From assembly GCA_037178625.1 (NCBI GenBank), contig CM074142.1:1426001-1490000 (forward strand): a stretch of DNA of 64,000 nt. The letters run 5' to 3'. Positions within the stretch are counted from its first letter, which is position 1; every line of letters starts with the position of its first letter. Below are positions 51,330 through 61,559 of this stretch, in pieces. The translations under genes and the position numbers were made by a program. Below the pieces are notes generated by a model. It saw only the letters and a list, made by a program, of their open reading frames with translations, had not been told where the DNA came from and ran no database searches. This DNA comes from Skeletonema tropicum (lineage: Eukaryota; Bacillariophyta; Thalassiosirophyceae; Thalassiosirales; Thalassiosiraceae).

Positions 51330-51997
51330 GGCCATTGTACCAGTCAAGAAGAAATTCACAGCCACCTTGGTAAGTCCTATCTTCTGCGTTTGGGTTGGGA
51401 TCTACTGCAGCAATCCTCTCCTCTATTAGTTTTTTTGATGTTGCTGCTCTGACTCTAATATCTTCAAGGTATGCCTTCGGGTTGCATATGCATCTGTGGT
51501 CCCAATTTTCATGAGCACCTGCCTTGACAGCTCACTAGCAGGTTTGTTACCAATTGCAAGACAGCTCAAATCTTACACCCTGGATGTGGCTACAAGCTCT
51601 AACCCAGGTGTAGACCTTTTTCCTTTATTGCCTGTTGGTGTACAGTTAGACACTGAAATTCCTTGCCAGGCCCTACAGTCATTCCCTGACTCTTGTGGAT
51701 GGACAGGGCCTTGCAGCACCTGAGTGGGAGCGCTCGAACACTGCAACACTTCCTTTCACATCTCACCTCCACCATTGGTATAGGGATGCAGGTACGCGGA
51801 AGATCAGGAAAGAACTTGTCCGCTTCTGGTATATCTGAGTCAGGGAAGTCAACTATTGCATACTGAATTTTGTTATCTTCACCATCACCATGAGCGCATG
51901 GGCCATCTCTTGTCTTGTATCCATGATTAGGCACTGTAGCATCGCTTCTACGTACGTCAGACGTCTGAGCAGCGCTAATGTGGTTGCATACTATCAC
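51330..51997 (-). pseudogene. PIF1-type helicase C-terminal remnant
   Basis: The minus-strand frame at 51599-51997 ends with the PIF1/RecD-like motif V block, ALPLRCCKALSIHKSQGMTV (typical PIF1: LPLxLAWAxTIHKSQGxT). It then breaks by a one-base shift near 51610. In the next frame GLELVATSRV and SCLAIGN follow, corresponding to motif VI (GxxYVALSRVxSxxxLxxxx), with one stop inside. Helitron transposases and cellular PIF1 both contain this region, and only the C-terminal end is present here. No rolling-circle Rep domain is visible. Dead fragment carried within the 4 kb element. Confidence 0.7.
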
Positions 51998-52779
51998 CGC
52001 CGACTATAATGGGCCACTAGAAGCGGCTCATAAGCGAACTGACGACGATAGGTACGATTTGGTTCAATGAGGTGCTGCTGGCCAGCCCACACTGGACCTC
52101 TCATATCAGCTACGAGACTGTAGCATCGCTTCTACGTACAACAAATGTCTATGCAGCGCTAATGTGGTTGCATACTATCACCGCCGACTATAATGGGCCA
52201 CTAGAAGCGGCTCATAAGCGAACTGGCGACGATAGGTACGATTTGGTTTAATGAGGTGCTGCTGGCCAGACCACACTGGACCTCTCATATCAGCTACGAG
52301 ACTGTAGCATCGCTTCTACGTACGTCAGACGTCTGAGCAGCGCTAATGTGGTTGCATACTATCACCGCCGACTATAATGGGCCACTAGAAGCGGCTCATA
52401 AGCGAACTGACGACGATAGGTACGATTTGGTTCAATGAGGTGCTGCTGGCCAGCCCACACTGGACCTCTCACATCAGCTACATGACTGTAGCATCGCTTC
52501 TACGTACGTCAGACGTCTGAGCAGCACTAATGTGGTTGCATACTATCACCGCCGACTATAATGGGCCACTAGGAGCGGCTCATAAGCGAACTGACGACGA
52601 TAGGTTCGATTTGGTTCAATGAGGTGCTGCTGGTGCTGGCCAGCCCACACTGGACCTCTCATATCAGCTACGAGACTGTAGCATCGCTTCTACGTACGTC
52701 AGACGTCTGAGCAGCACTAATGTGGTTGCATACTATCACTGCCGACTATAATGGGCCACTAGAAGCGGCTCATAAGCGA
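51933..52779. repeat. Tandem array, 184-bp unit, about 4.6 copies
   Basis: Units start actgtagcatcgcttctacg at 51933, 52117, 52301, 52485 and 52675. Spacing is 184, 184, 184 and 190 bp, the last unit having a 6-bp extra tggtgc. Copies differ at a few positions only. The array ends at 52779 where the second array begins. No palindromic spacing or spacer diversity, so it is not a CRISPR array. Confidence 0.9.
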
Positions 52780-53370
52780 CGTGTAATCAATGATAATCAC
52801 AGTTCCTGCGAAGCCCTCACAAAATACACTTGTCGTAATGCTGCGCCGTCAATGATTGGTTGGCACGATGTAAGATCCCAAAAAGCGATCGCTGAGGAGG
52901 GTGTAATCCTGACAGTTGGCACGACGTATAATCAATGATAATCACAGTTCCTGCGAAGCCCTCACAAAATACACTTGCCGTAATGCTGCGCCGTCAATGA
53001 TTGGTTGGCACGATGTAAGATCCCAAAAAGCGACCGCTGAGGAGGGTGTAATTCAGACAGTTGGCATGACGTGTAATCAATGATAATCACAGTTCGGGCG
53101 AAGCCCTCACAAAATACACTTCTCGTAATGCTGCGCCGTCTATGATTGGTTGGCACGATGTAAGATCCCAAAAAGCGACCGCTGAGGAGGGTGTAATCCA
53201 GACAGTTGGCACGACGTGTAATCAATGATAATCACAGTTCGGGCGAAGCCCTCACAAAATACACTTGGCGTAATGCTGCGCCGTCAATGATTGGTTGGCA
53301 CGATGTAAGATCCCAAAAATCGACCGCTGAGGAGGGTGTAATCCAGACAGTTGGCACGACGTGTAATCAT
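52780..53370. repeat. Tandem array, 145-bp unit, 4 copies
   Basis: The phrase taatcaatgataatcacag recurs at 52784, 52929, 53074 and 53219, with a partial fifth at 53364, an exact period of 145 bp. Open frames on both strands in this area are artefacts of the repeat. The array follows the 184-bp array without a gap. Confidence 0.9.
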
Positions 53371-53966
53371 TTCTCGTTGAAGTTTGCCTCCGACAAAGAG
53401 ACACACCTCTCAAAAGCAACACAAAACTTGCTGCCAACCCGCGCAGCTTGCGCGCAACCTCCCTACCATGGTAGGTAAGAGCAAAAGTACATAAGTACAA
53501 GCTAACCATGCCCTCTTTAGGGCATCAGATGGACTTTATCGACTATCCAACTATCGGGTGAGGTGGTCGGTAGTATGGAAAGCTTCAAGTTTATATTATC
53601 TCTACAGTCTCTCGGGGATTCTAATTTATCTTGATTTTGTTCTTCCAGATGGGAGTCTTTCTGTCAATTTTGATCCAGGCTTGGGTAATAGCATTAACCC
53701 CCATTAACCCTACATGCCCACACCCACGTGAAAAAGGGCCCCCTCCGGGGGCAAAAATCTTTCCTCATTTTCTGTCTGACCGCGTTTTAATGTTAAGTAG
53801 GAATTCGCTATCTTTAGTTCCTACGTACCCCATGTAAGGACCTTGTCAAATTTCCACATTTTGGGGGATGGTGAATGGTATATTGATGAGAATGAGAGTA
53901 GACTTTCGCTTGAATTTGATTCTTAGGGTTTCGAGTTAGAGTTGGTAGTGGTAGCATCATAGGCTA

Positions 53967-54446
53967 CTGTACGGCTGGGTTCAAATGAGCACTTTGAACT
54001 CTAGATTAGGAGTCAGACAATGAATGAGGTATCAATGAGATCCTATGGACCTACAGGATGAGATTTCTGTTTGGTATGGGCCCGTAAGTCCAGTAGTTGT
54101 GGTGTTATTGGCGGCCGTAGGAGAGGCTATTTCGCCATGGTTTAGCTCTTTTGAGTGATGATTGTCTCGTAAAACTCACCGATACGTGGGAATTAATATG
54201 ATTTTGGTCCGGCACTCGATATGTCCATTAAATTTCTAAAAAAGAGATTTCTACCAAATGTATCAATATTATTGGGGGACCACTCAGCTCATTCAAAATC
54301 ACATAAAATTGCACTTTTTAATTTTCTATGACATGCTACTAGTTATGGCCCGTGTCATGCAAAAAAAAGCAGGAAAATATTCCAACGAGAACATAAAAAA
54401 TAGTGGTCCCCCAGTTCAAAGTGCTCATTTGAACCCAGCCGTACAG
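53967..54446. mobile_element. 480-bp MITE with 34-bp perfect TIRs, TA duplication
   Basis: Ends ctgtacggctgggttcaaat... at 53967-54000 and exact inverse at 54413-54446, flanked by TA (53965-53966, 54447-54448). Perfect identity of the ends suggests recent insertion. It interrupts the displaced 3' flank of cysteine-repeat gene copy 2. An inner ggggaccac/gtggtcccc pair adds symmetry. Tc1/mariner-type by TSD. Confidence 0.85.
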
Positions 54447-54473
54447 TAATCTAAATAATGAGAGGAGCTAAGT

Positions 54474-54562
54474 CGTTCGTTCTGTCGTTCTGTCGTTCTG
54501 TCGGTCGGTCGGTCGGTCGGTCGTTCTGTCGTTCTGTCGTTCTGTCGTTCTGTCGTTCTGTC
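54474..54562. repeat. tcgttctg/tcgg microsatellite
   Basis: Alternating tcgttctg and tcgg units. They generate Arg/Thr/Asp frames on the minus strand that are not genes. Confidence 0.85.
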
Positions 54563-54596
54563 CGGGCCCTTTGGCGTGTCCTTTGGCCTTCACGGG

Positions 54597-54890
54597 CATT
54601 TTCGATCGACTCTTTCTTTGATTGGCTTGATTTGACCCCTTGCCCCCCCCCGTTTTTAGAGTTTTCGATTGACTCTTTCTTTGATTGCCTTAGATTTGAA
54701 TGTTCAGGGGGGGACACCCCCCCTTTCCCCCCCGTGTTTAGAATTTTCGATTGACTCTTTCTTTGATTGGCTTAGATTTGGTTGTTCAGGGGGGACACCC
54801 CCCCTTGCCCCCCGTGTTTAGAATTTTCGATTGACTCTTTCTTTGATTGGCTTAGATTTGATTGTTCAGGGGGGGACACACGGAAGAGGC
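54597..54890. repeat. Tandem repeat, about 80-90 bp unit, 3-4 copies
   Basis: Units carry ttttcgattgactctttctt, then gattggcttagattt, gttcaggggggg, acacccccc and a c-run. Length varies because of the homopolymer g and c tracts. The G and C runs could pair with each other. Confidence 0.8.
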
Positions 54891-55053
54891 AAATGGACCT
54901 ACTCTTCAAGATTTGATCAATCCCCGACCATGGTGGGCACATGTTATGTAATTAATGCAATCTAAACAGCAAAGAAAATCTCTTTATTCGCCTCTTATCT
55001 GCTAGCTTCGTAACACGATCCCCCCCCCTACGAACAACAACATTACTGACATC

Positions 55054-55665
55054 TCAACCCCCCGCTTTCTCCTCCCCTGCATTGCAACTAAGGTATGGGT
55101 TGTGTGACAAACACTCTTTCAACACAGGCACTGTCGCATAAGTGCGAACAGGAAACTTGGTATTGTCATGCACAACAGCAATACGAAGAAGCCTCTCCTC
55201 AGCTCCTTGAGAATTGTATTTTTTCAATCTCAGCAGCTCCGCATCATTTTCAAAATCTGGAAAAAATACTGAAATTTCTGCGCCCAAAATCTTAGACATG
55301 CAATCAAAGTCTAACTCCTCTGCAATCCTTTCGTTATTCTCCAGCTTCTCCACATATTCAATAAAACTCATTGTGCCACCATGTTTCCCAACCCTAAATA
55401 ATGAAGAACGTTCCAAATCCACAGCATTCTCCTTCTCATAATTAATTAATAATCCCTTCAAATCTTCTATTGACATGTACGAACCGTACAACGCCAAATG
55501 ATTCGATACAGCATTCAAAAATCCGTCTTGCCCGTAATTGATCCATAAAACCTCATGCCCATGCTCGAACAGGGTCCGCAAGAACGGAACAGGAAGAGAA
55601 ATTTTCTCCGAATTATCAACGAATTGCCTCCTCTCTTTCGTCACAACACCAGTTACAGAACTCAT
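55054..55665 (-). CDS. OTU-like protein lacking the catalytic cysteine (tentative)
   Basis: A 203-residue frame from the ATG at 55665. Near residue 45 it reads INYGQDGFLNAVSNHL, resembling the OTU deubiquitinase box DGNCLFRAVSxxL but without the N-C pair that supplies the nucleophile. Downstream, FIEYVEKLENNERIAEELDF then ILGAEISVFFPDF resemble the OTU W-G...EL-A...LxxxIxVF segment, and AVVHDNTKFPVRTYATVP could be the C-terminal strand region. If correct it is a pseudoenzyme or a diverged member. No other domain visible. Single exon, isolated between repeats, so it could also be a captured or decaying gene. Assignment rests on motif resemblance only. Confidence 0.4.
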   Translation of the reverse strand: MSSVTGVVTKERRQFVDNSEKISLPVPFLRTLFEHGHEVLWINYGQDGFLNAVSNHLALYGSYMSIEDLKGLLINYEKENAVDLERSSLFRVGKHGGTMSFIEYVEKLENNERIAEELDFDCMSKILGAEISVFFPDFENDAELLRLKKYNSQGAEERLLRIAVVHDNTKFPVRTYATVPVLKECLSHNPYLSCNAGEEKAGG

Positions 55666-56073
55666 CCTTTTCAAGCTTACTAATATTTCGTCACATCACT
55701 ATCTACTAGGATAGTATTGCAAGTTTCATATATACCTTAGGGAAGCTGCCTCACTCTTTCAATGACGAATCTGATATCACAACAAACACCCATCAAGATT
55801 CGGGGAAGAAGGAAGGAGACCCAAAAAACGAAATAAAATCAATTTTCAATTCGTACTATTTGAATACTGCTATGTATATAAGTAGACACAATCAATATCG
55901 TAGTAGATAGCCGGTGCCTCCTCTCTTATTTAGAAAACCCGCGCAGCGGCTAGACGAGCGTCAGCGAGGCTAGTATAAACAAATAACTGATTTCATACAC
56001 GCGTTTAGCAAGAGAATTGATAGCACAGGATAGCACACGACACACGACCGTCAAATTCCACGAACTAACCCCC

Positions 56074-56208
56074 CGGGGGTTAAGAATTTTGCTTGCCTGA
56101 GATTTGAGGACTTATCCCCCCTCTTACGATAGTAATTATATTTGCTAAATGAATGAGGGAGTATGAATATTTTAGGCTACCTAGGATGATATGTTGGGGT
56201 GGGGGGAA
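56074..56208. repeat. Short interspersed element upstream of copy 3
   Basis: Matches the reverse complement of 19607-19757 (shared ttccacgaa, cctgagatttgaggactta, tagtaattat). It ends directly where promoter similarity among the cysteine-repeat copies begins (gacacagaacacgcg), so it marks the breakpoint of the duplicated segment or inserted there. Confidence 0.5.
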
Positions 56209-56365
56209 AGCGACACAGAACACGCGTCCTCATTCATTCTTTTCAAAACACACACGGTGACCAAAACTATCTGTTCTCGCAAAGATCTCTCCAATCCAGA
56301 ATACATCTCATATCTCATAGACAGCAACAGCAATCATTTCAACTACCATTACCTCCTCCATCAAC

Positions 56366-57386
56366 ATGAAGTGCATCTTCCTCAAACTTACTGCCTTTGC
56401 CATGTTGGCAACTGCGTCGGGCGTCTACGCTAGCAGCGACGGCGATGAGTCATCATCTACCACCCGCCAGACTCTTCGCGGATCGTTCCTGAACGAAGAC
56501 GAAGGAGAGGACTCGGGTTGGTGGGGCTGGCGCCGGAACCGTAACGCCGGCTCGACTGACTTGTCCATTTGCTCATCCGCCTGTAACTGTTGGTGGGGTA
56601 AGGCATTTCTCTTTTCGCTGGTATTGTTCTCAGTCTCAGTTTTCAGTTACATTTCTCCTCTCTAACGCACTTCTCCCTCTTCATTGTCTTGAAACAACTT
56701 GGCTTTGCAAACTTCGTATTGCAGGAGGTTGTTCAATGCCTCAGTGCACATCCAATTGCCAATGTTCTGGAGGTGAGGATTTTCTATTTAAGCTCTTCTC
56801 TCCTTATTATTCCTAACTCTGTTAAATGCCCATAGTAGTGTGTAATCTCTAATCTAAATATTCTCTTCAAATAATTACTTGTCCATTCTGATTTCTTCAC
56901 CAGGACGTTGCAATATGCCTAAATGCAGAAGCAACTGCCAATGTGCTGGAGGTAAGGCTTTTCTATTGAATCTGTTCTCTCCACGGAAACTTCGAATGCC
57001 CTTTTTAAAGTGACTCTTAACTTAATTAAACTCCCTTTCCTTGCTAATTTCGCATCGCAGGAGGTTGCAATATGTCTGGATGCAGAAGCAACTGCCAATG
57101 CGCTCTCGGTAAGGCTTTTCTACTGAATCTGTTCTCTCCACGGAAGCTTCACATGCCCTTGCATGTGGTTCTAACCATATCTTTAAACTCCTTTCCTTAT
57201 AAATTTCACCTCGCAGGAGGTTGCCAAAGGAGAGGTGATGAGGAAGATGCTGGCATCGATCAGTTGCCCTTTGATGGAGATGAAGAGGAGTATGACTCTG
57301 ACTCTGGGGACTTCGAATACAATGAGGATGTGGAGGATGAGGAAGAGTTGGACGAAGACGAAGCTGCTGTATTCGCCCAAGCTTAG
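56366..57386 (+). CDS. Secreted cysteine-repeat protein with 48-nt cassette exons, copy 3
   Basis: Five exons: 56366-56597, 56725-56772, 56904-56951, 57061-57108 and 57217-57386, GT-AG, phase 1, giving 181 residues. Exon 1 is the same length (232 nt) as in copy 2 and encodes the signal peptide MKCIFLKLTAFAMLATASG, the acidic linker and a Trp/Arg segment (GWWGWRRNRNAGSTD). It ends in CSSACNCWW. Exons 2-4 encode the repeats GGCSMPQCTSNCQCSG, GRCNMPKCRSNCQCAG and GGCNMSGCRSNCQCAL. The last exon starts GGCQRRGDEEDAG and ends in an acidic tail (DEEELDEDEAAVFAQA-type). This copy keeps the last intron that copy 2 lost, so it looks the most ancestral. Function unknown; extracellular or cell-wall location inferred from the signal peptide. 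Confidence 0.8.
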
Positions 57387-57591
57387 AGAGAAGTGAGGTT
57401 TCTGTCGATGCAGCACAGGTGTTGGAATGGTATATTGATGAGAATGACGGTAGACTTTCGCTTGAATTTGATTCTTAGGGTTTAGTTAGAGTTGGTAGCG
57501 GTAGCATAGGCTAATTTGATTTTAAGATAGGCTTTAACTTAATTGAACAGACTCAGATTGAAGTAGATTTGTCGCAACAAAAGTTGAAGAT

Positions 57592-57640
57592 TGATAAAGT
57601 CGCATCCCAGTAATCGATTACTGGGGCAGTGACTTTATCA
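57592..57640. repeat. Perfect short hairpin
   Basis: gataaagtc...cccagtaatcg pairs with cgattactggg...gactttatc, a 49-bp hairpin with a near-perfect stem, 200 bp downstream of the copy 3 stop codon. Could be a transcript 3'-end structure or a tiny inverted-repeat insertion; the 20.1 kb copy's flank does not show it. Confidence 0.6.
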
Positions 57641-57651
57641 TTCCTATCTAA

Positions 57652-57806
57652 TGGCGATCTGTAGTGTTAGCCTATCCAGCAGAATAGCTCTTCGAATATT
57701 GGTGCTATGATGAAGGTGAGCACAGTTCTGAAATCCTCTCAGTGAGCTGAGTTTAAATCCGGGGTGCATCTGACTTAGTTTCGAATCATAGTGAAATGAA
57801 TTTGCA
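57652..57806. repeat. Single arm of the fold-back element
   Basis: Starts tggcgatctgtagtgttag and matches the reverse complement of 21098-21252. Only one arm is present, so it is a solo half of the fold-back family found in and around copy 1. Confidence 0.7.
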
Positions 57807-58126
57807 TTGCATCAATAACGAAGTCTTACTGACCTCATGTGTCGCTGAGTTTGACGTAATTGGTGTAAATTTTCACGTCTGTCTTCTATCTCTCGTTGCC
57901 ATTATGGTACATTGTACTGTACTTCCGCTTCCGCACAACATGCTCCCAGAGCAGGCGTAATGTTCATAGATGACGAAGCTCATGAGTTTTCATTAACTGG
58001 GCGCCTGCACCTTGACGCTGATGTTGGTAATCATGACCTGACGGAGGGTTGCTGGACGATTAAGTATGCATCATGGTACTGACACTTGCTACAAGTCCTG
58101 TCACAGCACACCGCCCGGTCCGGACA

Positions 58127-59475
58127 CACCATCCGCTCCTCCAAAATGTGGAAATTTGACAAGGTCCTTACATGGGGTACGTAGGAATTAAATATACTGA
58201 ATTCCTACTTGACAATAAAACGCGGTCAGACAGAAAATGAGGAAAGATTTTTCCACCTCCACCCAAAGCTACAATAGTATATAGTTCACCACGATTAGCC
58301 ATTAGCCGTCACTTCGCCCTATCAAAATCATCGCCACTTCGACGACATCGCTTCTATACTTCGAGGAACATCTCTTCTATTATGTCTTTGAAATATTAAT
58401 TGATATTAATTGACAGCATGGTTACATTGGAGTATGAGATAGATGCACAATATACAGTCCCTGGCAGCGGTCTTTTTATCGGCGTATCATCGTGACGCCG
58501 GTCCCGATGATCGGGGATATAGTGATGTAGTGAAGTCATTGGAACACCATTCATCGACGGCAACTTCATCCAAGAGTATAACGGAGTCGTCTTGCTGATC
58601 TTCCGGGTCGACAACTCTGAATACACTCCACTGGGTTCGACATGCACCACCGACGGGTCATCGAATATTGATATCGTTTAATACGACGGTGTTACAATGC
58701 GATGACATGAGACATGATCCAAATATCATTTATTTCATCCCCGTCGCTTCTATAATGGTAATATGTAGCTGATAGTGCAGAGGGTTGATCCGTATCAGAG
58801 ATATTGTTGGGTAGAGACCGGATCACGCAACAACACAAGTTTTAAGTGGAGCTAATACTTTGGGATGCTGATCGCTATGAAGTGGGGATACACTTACTTT
58901 TCGCCGATAAATGCGGATGAACCGCGATAATAACTGGATGCAGGATGAGCTAGACCGAAGTTGACGGGGGTGGAATCTGGTGCAATGTCAGGAGACTCCT
59001 GTATCATTACGAATTGGCAATTTTTATGTAGACTTTTGCCCCGCTTATACCCCCCTTTGGCATGAATACTAAGAACCACAGACTTATTGGGTAGTCAAAC
59101 GTTTTATAAAGTAAGATAGAAGCAGAATATGGGCTATTTGACATGTGTTCACTCACAACAGATTGTTATTCATAAGGATAAGGTGAGGATGAGGGTCCTG
59201 TGCAAGTGGCAGCTCTCATCTTAGTGGTGCCATAAATCACTATCTATTTTACCCCTCATGTGGGCACCTCTTGATATGTGATTCAAAAGAGTGTGAAGAG
59301 GAACATATCAAGAGGTGCCCACATGAGGGGTAAATTAGAGGTGTGTAGTATCATTACTACGGCAATAATCCCATGGTTTAGGTTGATTTTGCCCCTCTAA
59401 AAAAAGAATGAGAAGGTGGATGATGATGCGTGACCCGTCTGTCCGCCGTCCCACTTTGAATCGTAAAAGGTGGTG
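58127..59475. mobile_element. 1.35 kb sister of the 49.9 kb element, opposite orientation
   Basis: Ends caccatcc (58127) and inverse of caccacc (to 59475), flanked by gaca at 58123-58126 and 59476-59479. Over its whole length it is the reverse complement of the outer parts of the element at 49893-53873, about 95 percent identical by eye. It lacks the 2.6 kb insert with the helicase remnant and satellites. No coding capacity beyond short frames. The two elements flank copy 3 as a large inverted repeat. Confidence 0.8.
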
Positions 59476-59557
59476 GACACCAGACACCTCAATCACACTC
59501 ACCACTCACCTTTATTTCCTCCACTCTCCACTCTCCCTCTCAATCTCGCAAAATTAA

Positions 59558-61035
59558 CTCTTTGTTACGCACGCGCGCCTCTTTTTGCCTCTCGGCCATG
59601 AGCCAACCATAACTACGCCAATACTAGCCCGATTTTAATTATTCCAAGAGCAGTATTATTCTCAGTAGGGTGGTAGTGAATAGTGTGCCCAACATTATGC
59701 TGTGATTCCATTGCCAACAGTCGATAGAAAGGGTATTGCTGTCTCACGGGTGTCGGCATCTACGTGAAAATCACTAACAAAAAAACACCGGCTACCTATG
59801 GTTTGTACGTAGGAAAGTTCTAATAGCACGTTTTAGTACATATGCGTGAAGATACTCGGATTCTACATGAAATTTGTAGTTCGATTTCCTTTTGACCTCG
59901 AATTATAGGCTATTGCATCATTGAACACTATCACACCAAAGTTTTGTACTTTGTGTTCTCAAAATTTCCCTAGCAAATATGCAGGTTTGGCCGATTTTGG
60001 TGAGGTAGGAAACTTATTAGGCTGAGGCCAATATTGTGAGTATAAACTATAGATTTATTATTTTCCGATGGAAGAAGACATGCTCGAATCGGTTTCACCT
60101 TGTCCGGTCGTTCAAATTGATCAGATAACATGCTAAACGCAATGCCAATATAGTGAGTTTTTTGGACCAAGGGTAAATAAATAGAGGGTATGTCACAAGG
60201 AGTGTGACGCTTACCGTCTCGTGGTCAAACTCAACTTTGTCACAAGGGCCATTTTTACGTATTCCTACGTTGTACCTAGTACTGTTCACAAATGTTCAGG
60301 TACACTCCTAAGTACAGTGGCGTTACGACTTTGTGTTACCTATGGTTGAGTCTCGCTTGCCTCGTCGTTTCCCGTCATTGAAAGCTCGAATTGATCATTC
60401 ACCGCTGAAGGCAACGGCTACCATGGCATGGTCGACACTGCCGCTGCTGAAATAGACCTAGTTATTAGCCGTAATATGGGACGATTGATGGCTGATCGTT
60501 ACTATGGATTATTATGTTTATGTTATCGTGCTTGGATCCAGCAGAAACGCTCGATGGGACGTTCAGTAAGCACTGTTCAGTGACCGGCGCTCGCCGGACG
60601 TCACCGTCTCATATTGCCTCCATGCTGCCTTCCCTTGAGGTATTTGGCAGCGGCGAGGGCGTCAACACCAACATAATAATCCATAGTAACGATCAGCCAC
60701 CGATCGGCCCATAGGTCGGCTGTTAACTTGGTCTATTTCAACAGCGGCAACGTAGACCATGGTTGCCTGCCTCGATGAGCGGCGTGTTGGCTGTGTGTGT
60801 GGCTTGCGTGTTGGTGCTGGTCATCTTGTTGACCGGCACTGACTTTCGCATCTGAGTTTGACCACGAGACGGTAAATCCGAATTTATTTTTTCACGCGTA
60901 AACCTCGCGGTGGAGATTTCCCGCCAAAATTTGAGTCATACCCTATTTATTTACCCTTGTTTTGGACGCCATGTTTGTTAGCACTTTTGTCAGCGAACGC
61001 AAAAAAAACCTCTTGTCGCTTCGCGTAACAAAGAG
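59558..61035. mobile_element. TTAA-flanked element with internal fold-back arms
   Basis: Ends ctctttgttacgc (59558-59570, inverse at 61023-61035), flanked by TTAA at 59554-59557 and 61036-61039, as in piggyBac or Kolobok elements. Inside, 60165-60530 is mirrored by 60665-60970. Matching pieces include accgtctcgtggtcaaactc with its inverse at about 60853, aagggtaaataaatag with its inverse, and gctgatcgttactatggatt with its inverse. No transposase frame is left, so it is non-autonomous. Confidence 0.7.
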
Positions 61036-61098
61036 TTAAGAAAGTAGTTGGGAGCTATGCTCGACCGAATTCCAATCAGAGGATCTAAGCTGGGTTAA

Positions 61099-61548
61099 GG
61101 CGCCGCGGTCGCTCGCTTAACGGTACTGCTTTTTTGACGAAAAATACTCCTCCACCATGGCGCTCATCTAGCTAACTATCCGACACTCGTAGCTATGAAT
61201 GTAATGCCTCCGGGAGTCTCACCGTTATTAATTATATTAGCCCCCCGCCCCTGCTAATTGCTGCCGCCGTCTATCGCCAGCAAGCTATCGTGCATTTATA
61301 TATTTTGCATAATTTATATATAAATATATATAAATTATGCAAAATATATAATGCACGATAGCTTGCTGGCGATAGACGGCGGCAGCAATTAGCAGGGGCG
61401 GGGGGCTAATATAATTAATAACGGTGAGACTCCCAGGAGGCATTACATTCATAGCTACGAGTGTCGGATAGTTAGCTAGATGAGCGCCATGGTGGAGGTG
61501 TCATTTTTCGTGGTCAAAAAATTTTAGCGATCAAGCGACCGCGGCGCC
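61099..61548. mobile_element. 450-bp near-perfect palindrome flanked by TTAA
   Basis: Arms of about 215 bp, starting ggcgccgcggtcgct on the left and ending in its inverse on the right, meet at an AT-rich centre (61310-61335). TTAA is present at 61095-61098 and 61549-61552. Arms differ mainly near the outer ends. The DNA or its transcript would fold into a very long hairpin. Interpreted as a TTAA-type MITE of recent origin. Confidence 0.85.
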
Positions 61549-61559
61549 TTAAAGACTAA

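Larger units (their letters stand above)
49893..53873. mobile_element. 4.0 kb TIR element inserted in the 3' flank of copy 2
   Basis: Left end caccaccaccc (49893), right end inverse of caccatccccc (to 53873), flanked by aatg at 49889-49892 and 53874-53877. The gene's 3' flank continues on the far side (ggtatattgatgag at 53878), matching the unbroken flank at 57430. The outer about 1.2 kb on the left and 0.13 kb on the right match, in reverse, the 1.35 kb element at 58127-59475. About 2.6 kb (51117-53745) is extra here and contains a PIF1-helicase remnant and two tandem arrays. A 4-bp duplication is known for Sola-type and some other elements; superfamily unassigned. Confidence 0.75.

Noticed and set aside
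51933..53370. Regular repeats resembling a CRISPR array
   Set aside because: Units are 184 and 145 bp, contiguous, without variable spacers, and the surrounding genes are eukaryotic; they are satellite-type tandem arrays.
52720..53509. Frames of 72-90 codons on both strands
   Set aside because: They are repeats of the 145-bp satellite unit.
54451..54717. Minus-strand frame rich in Arg/Thr/Asp
   Set aside because: Generated by the tcgttctg microsatellite and the following tandem repeat.
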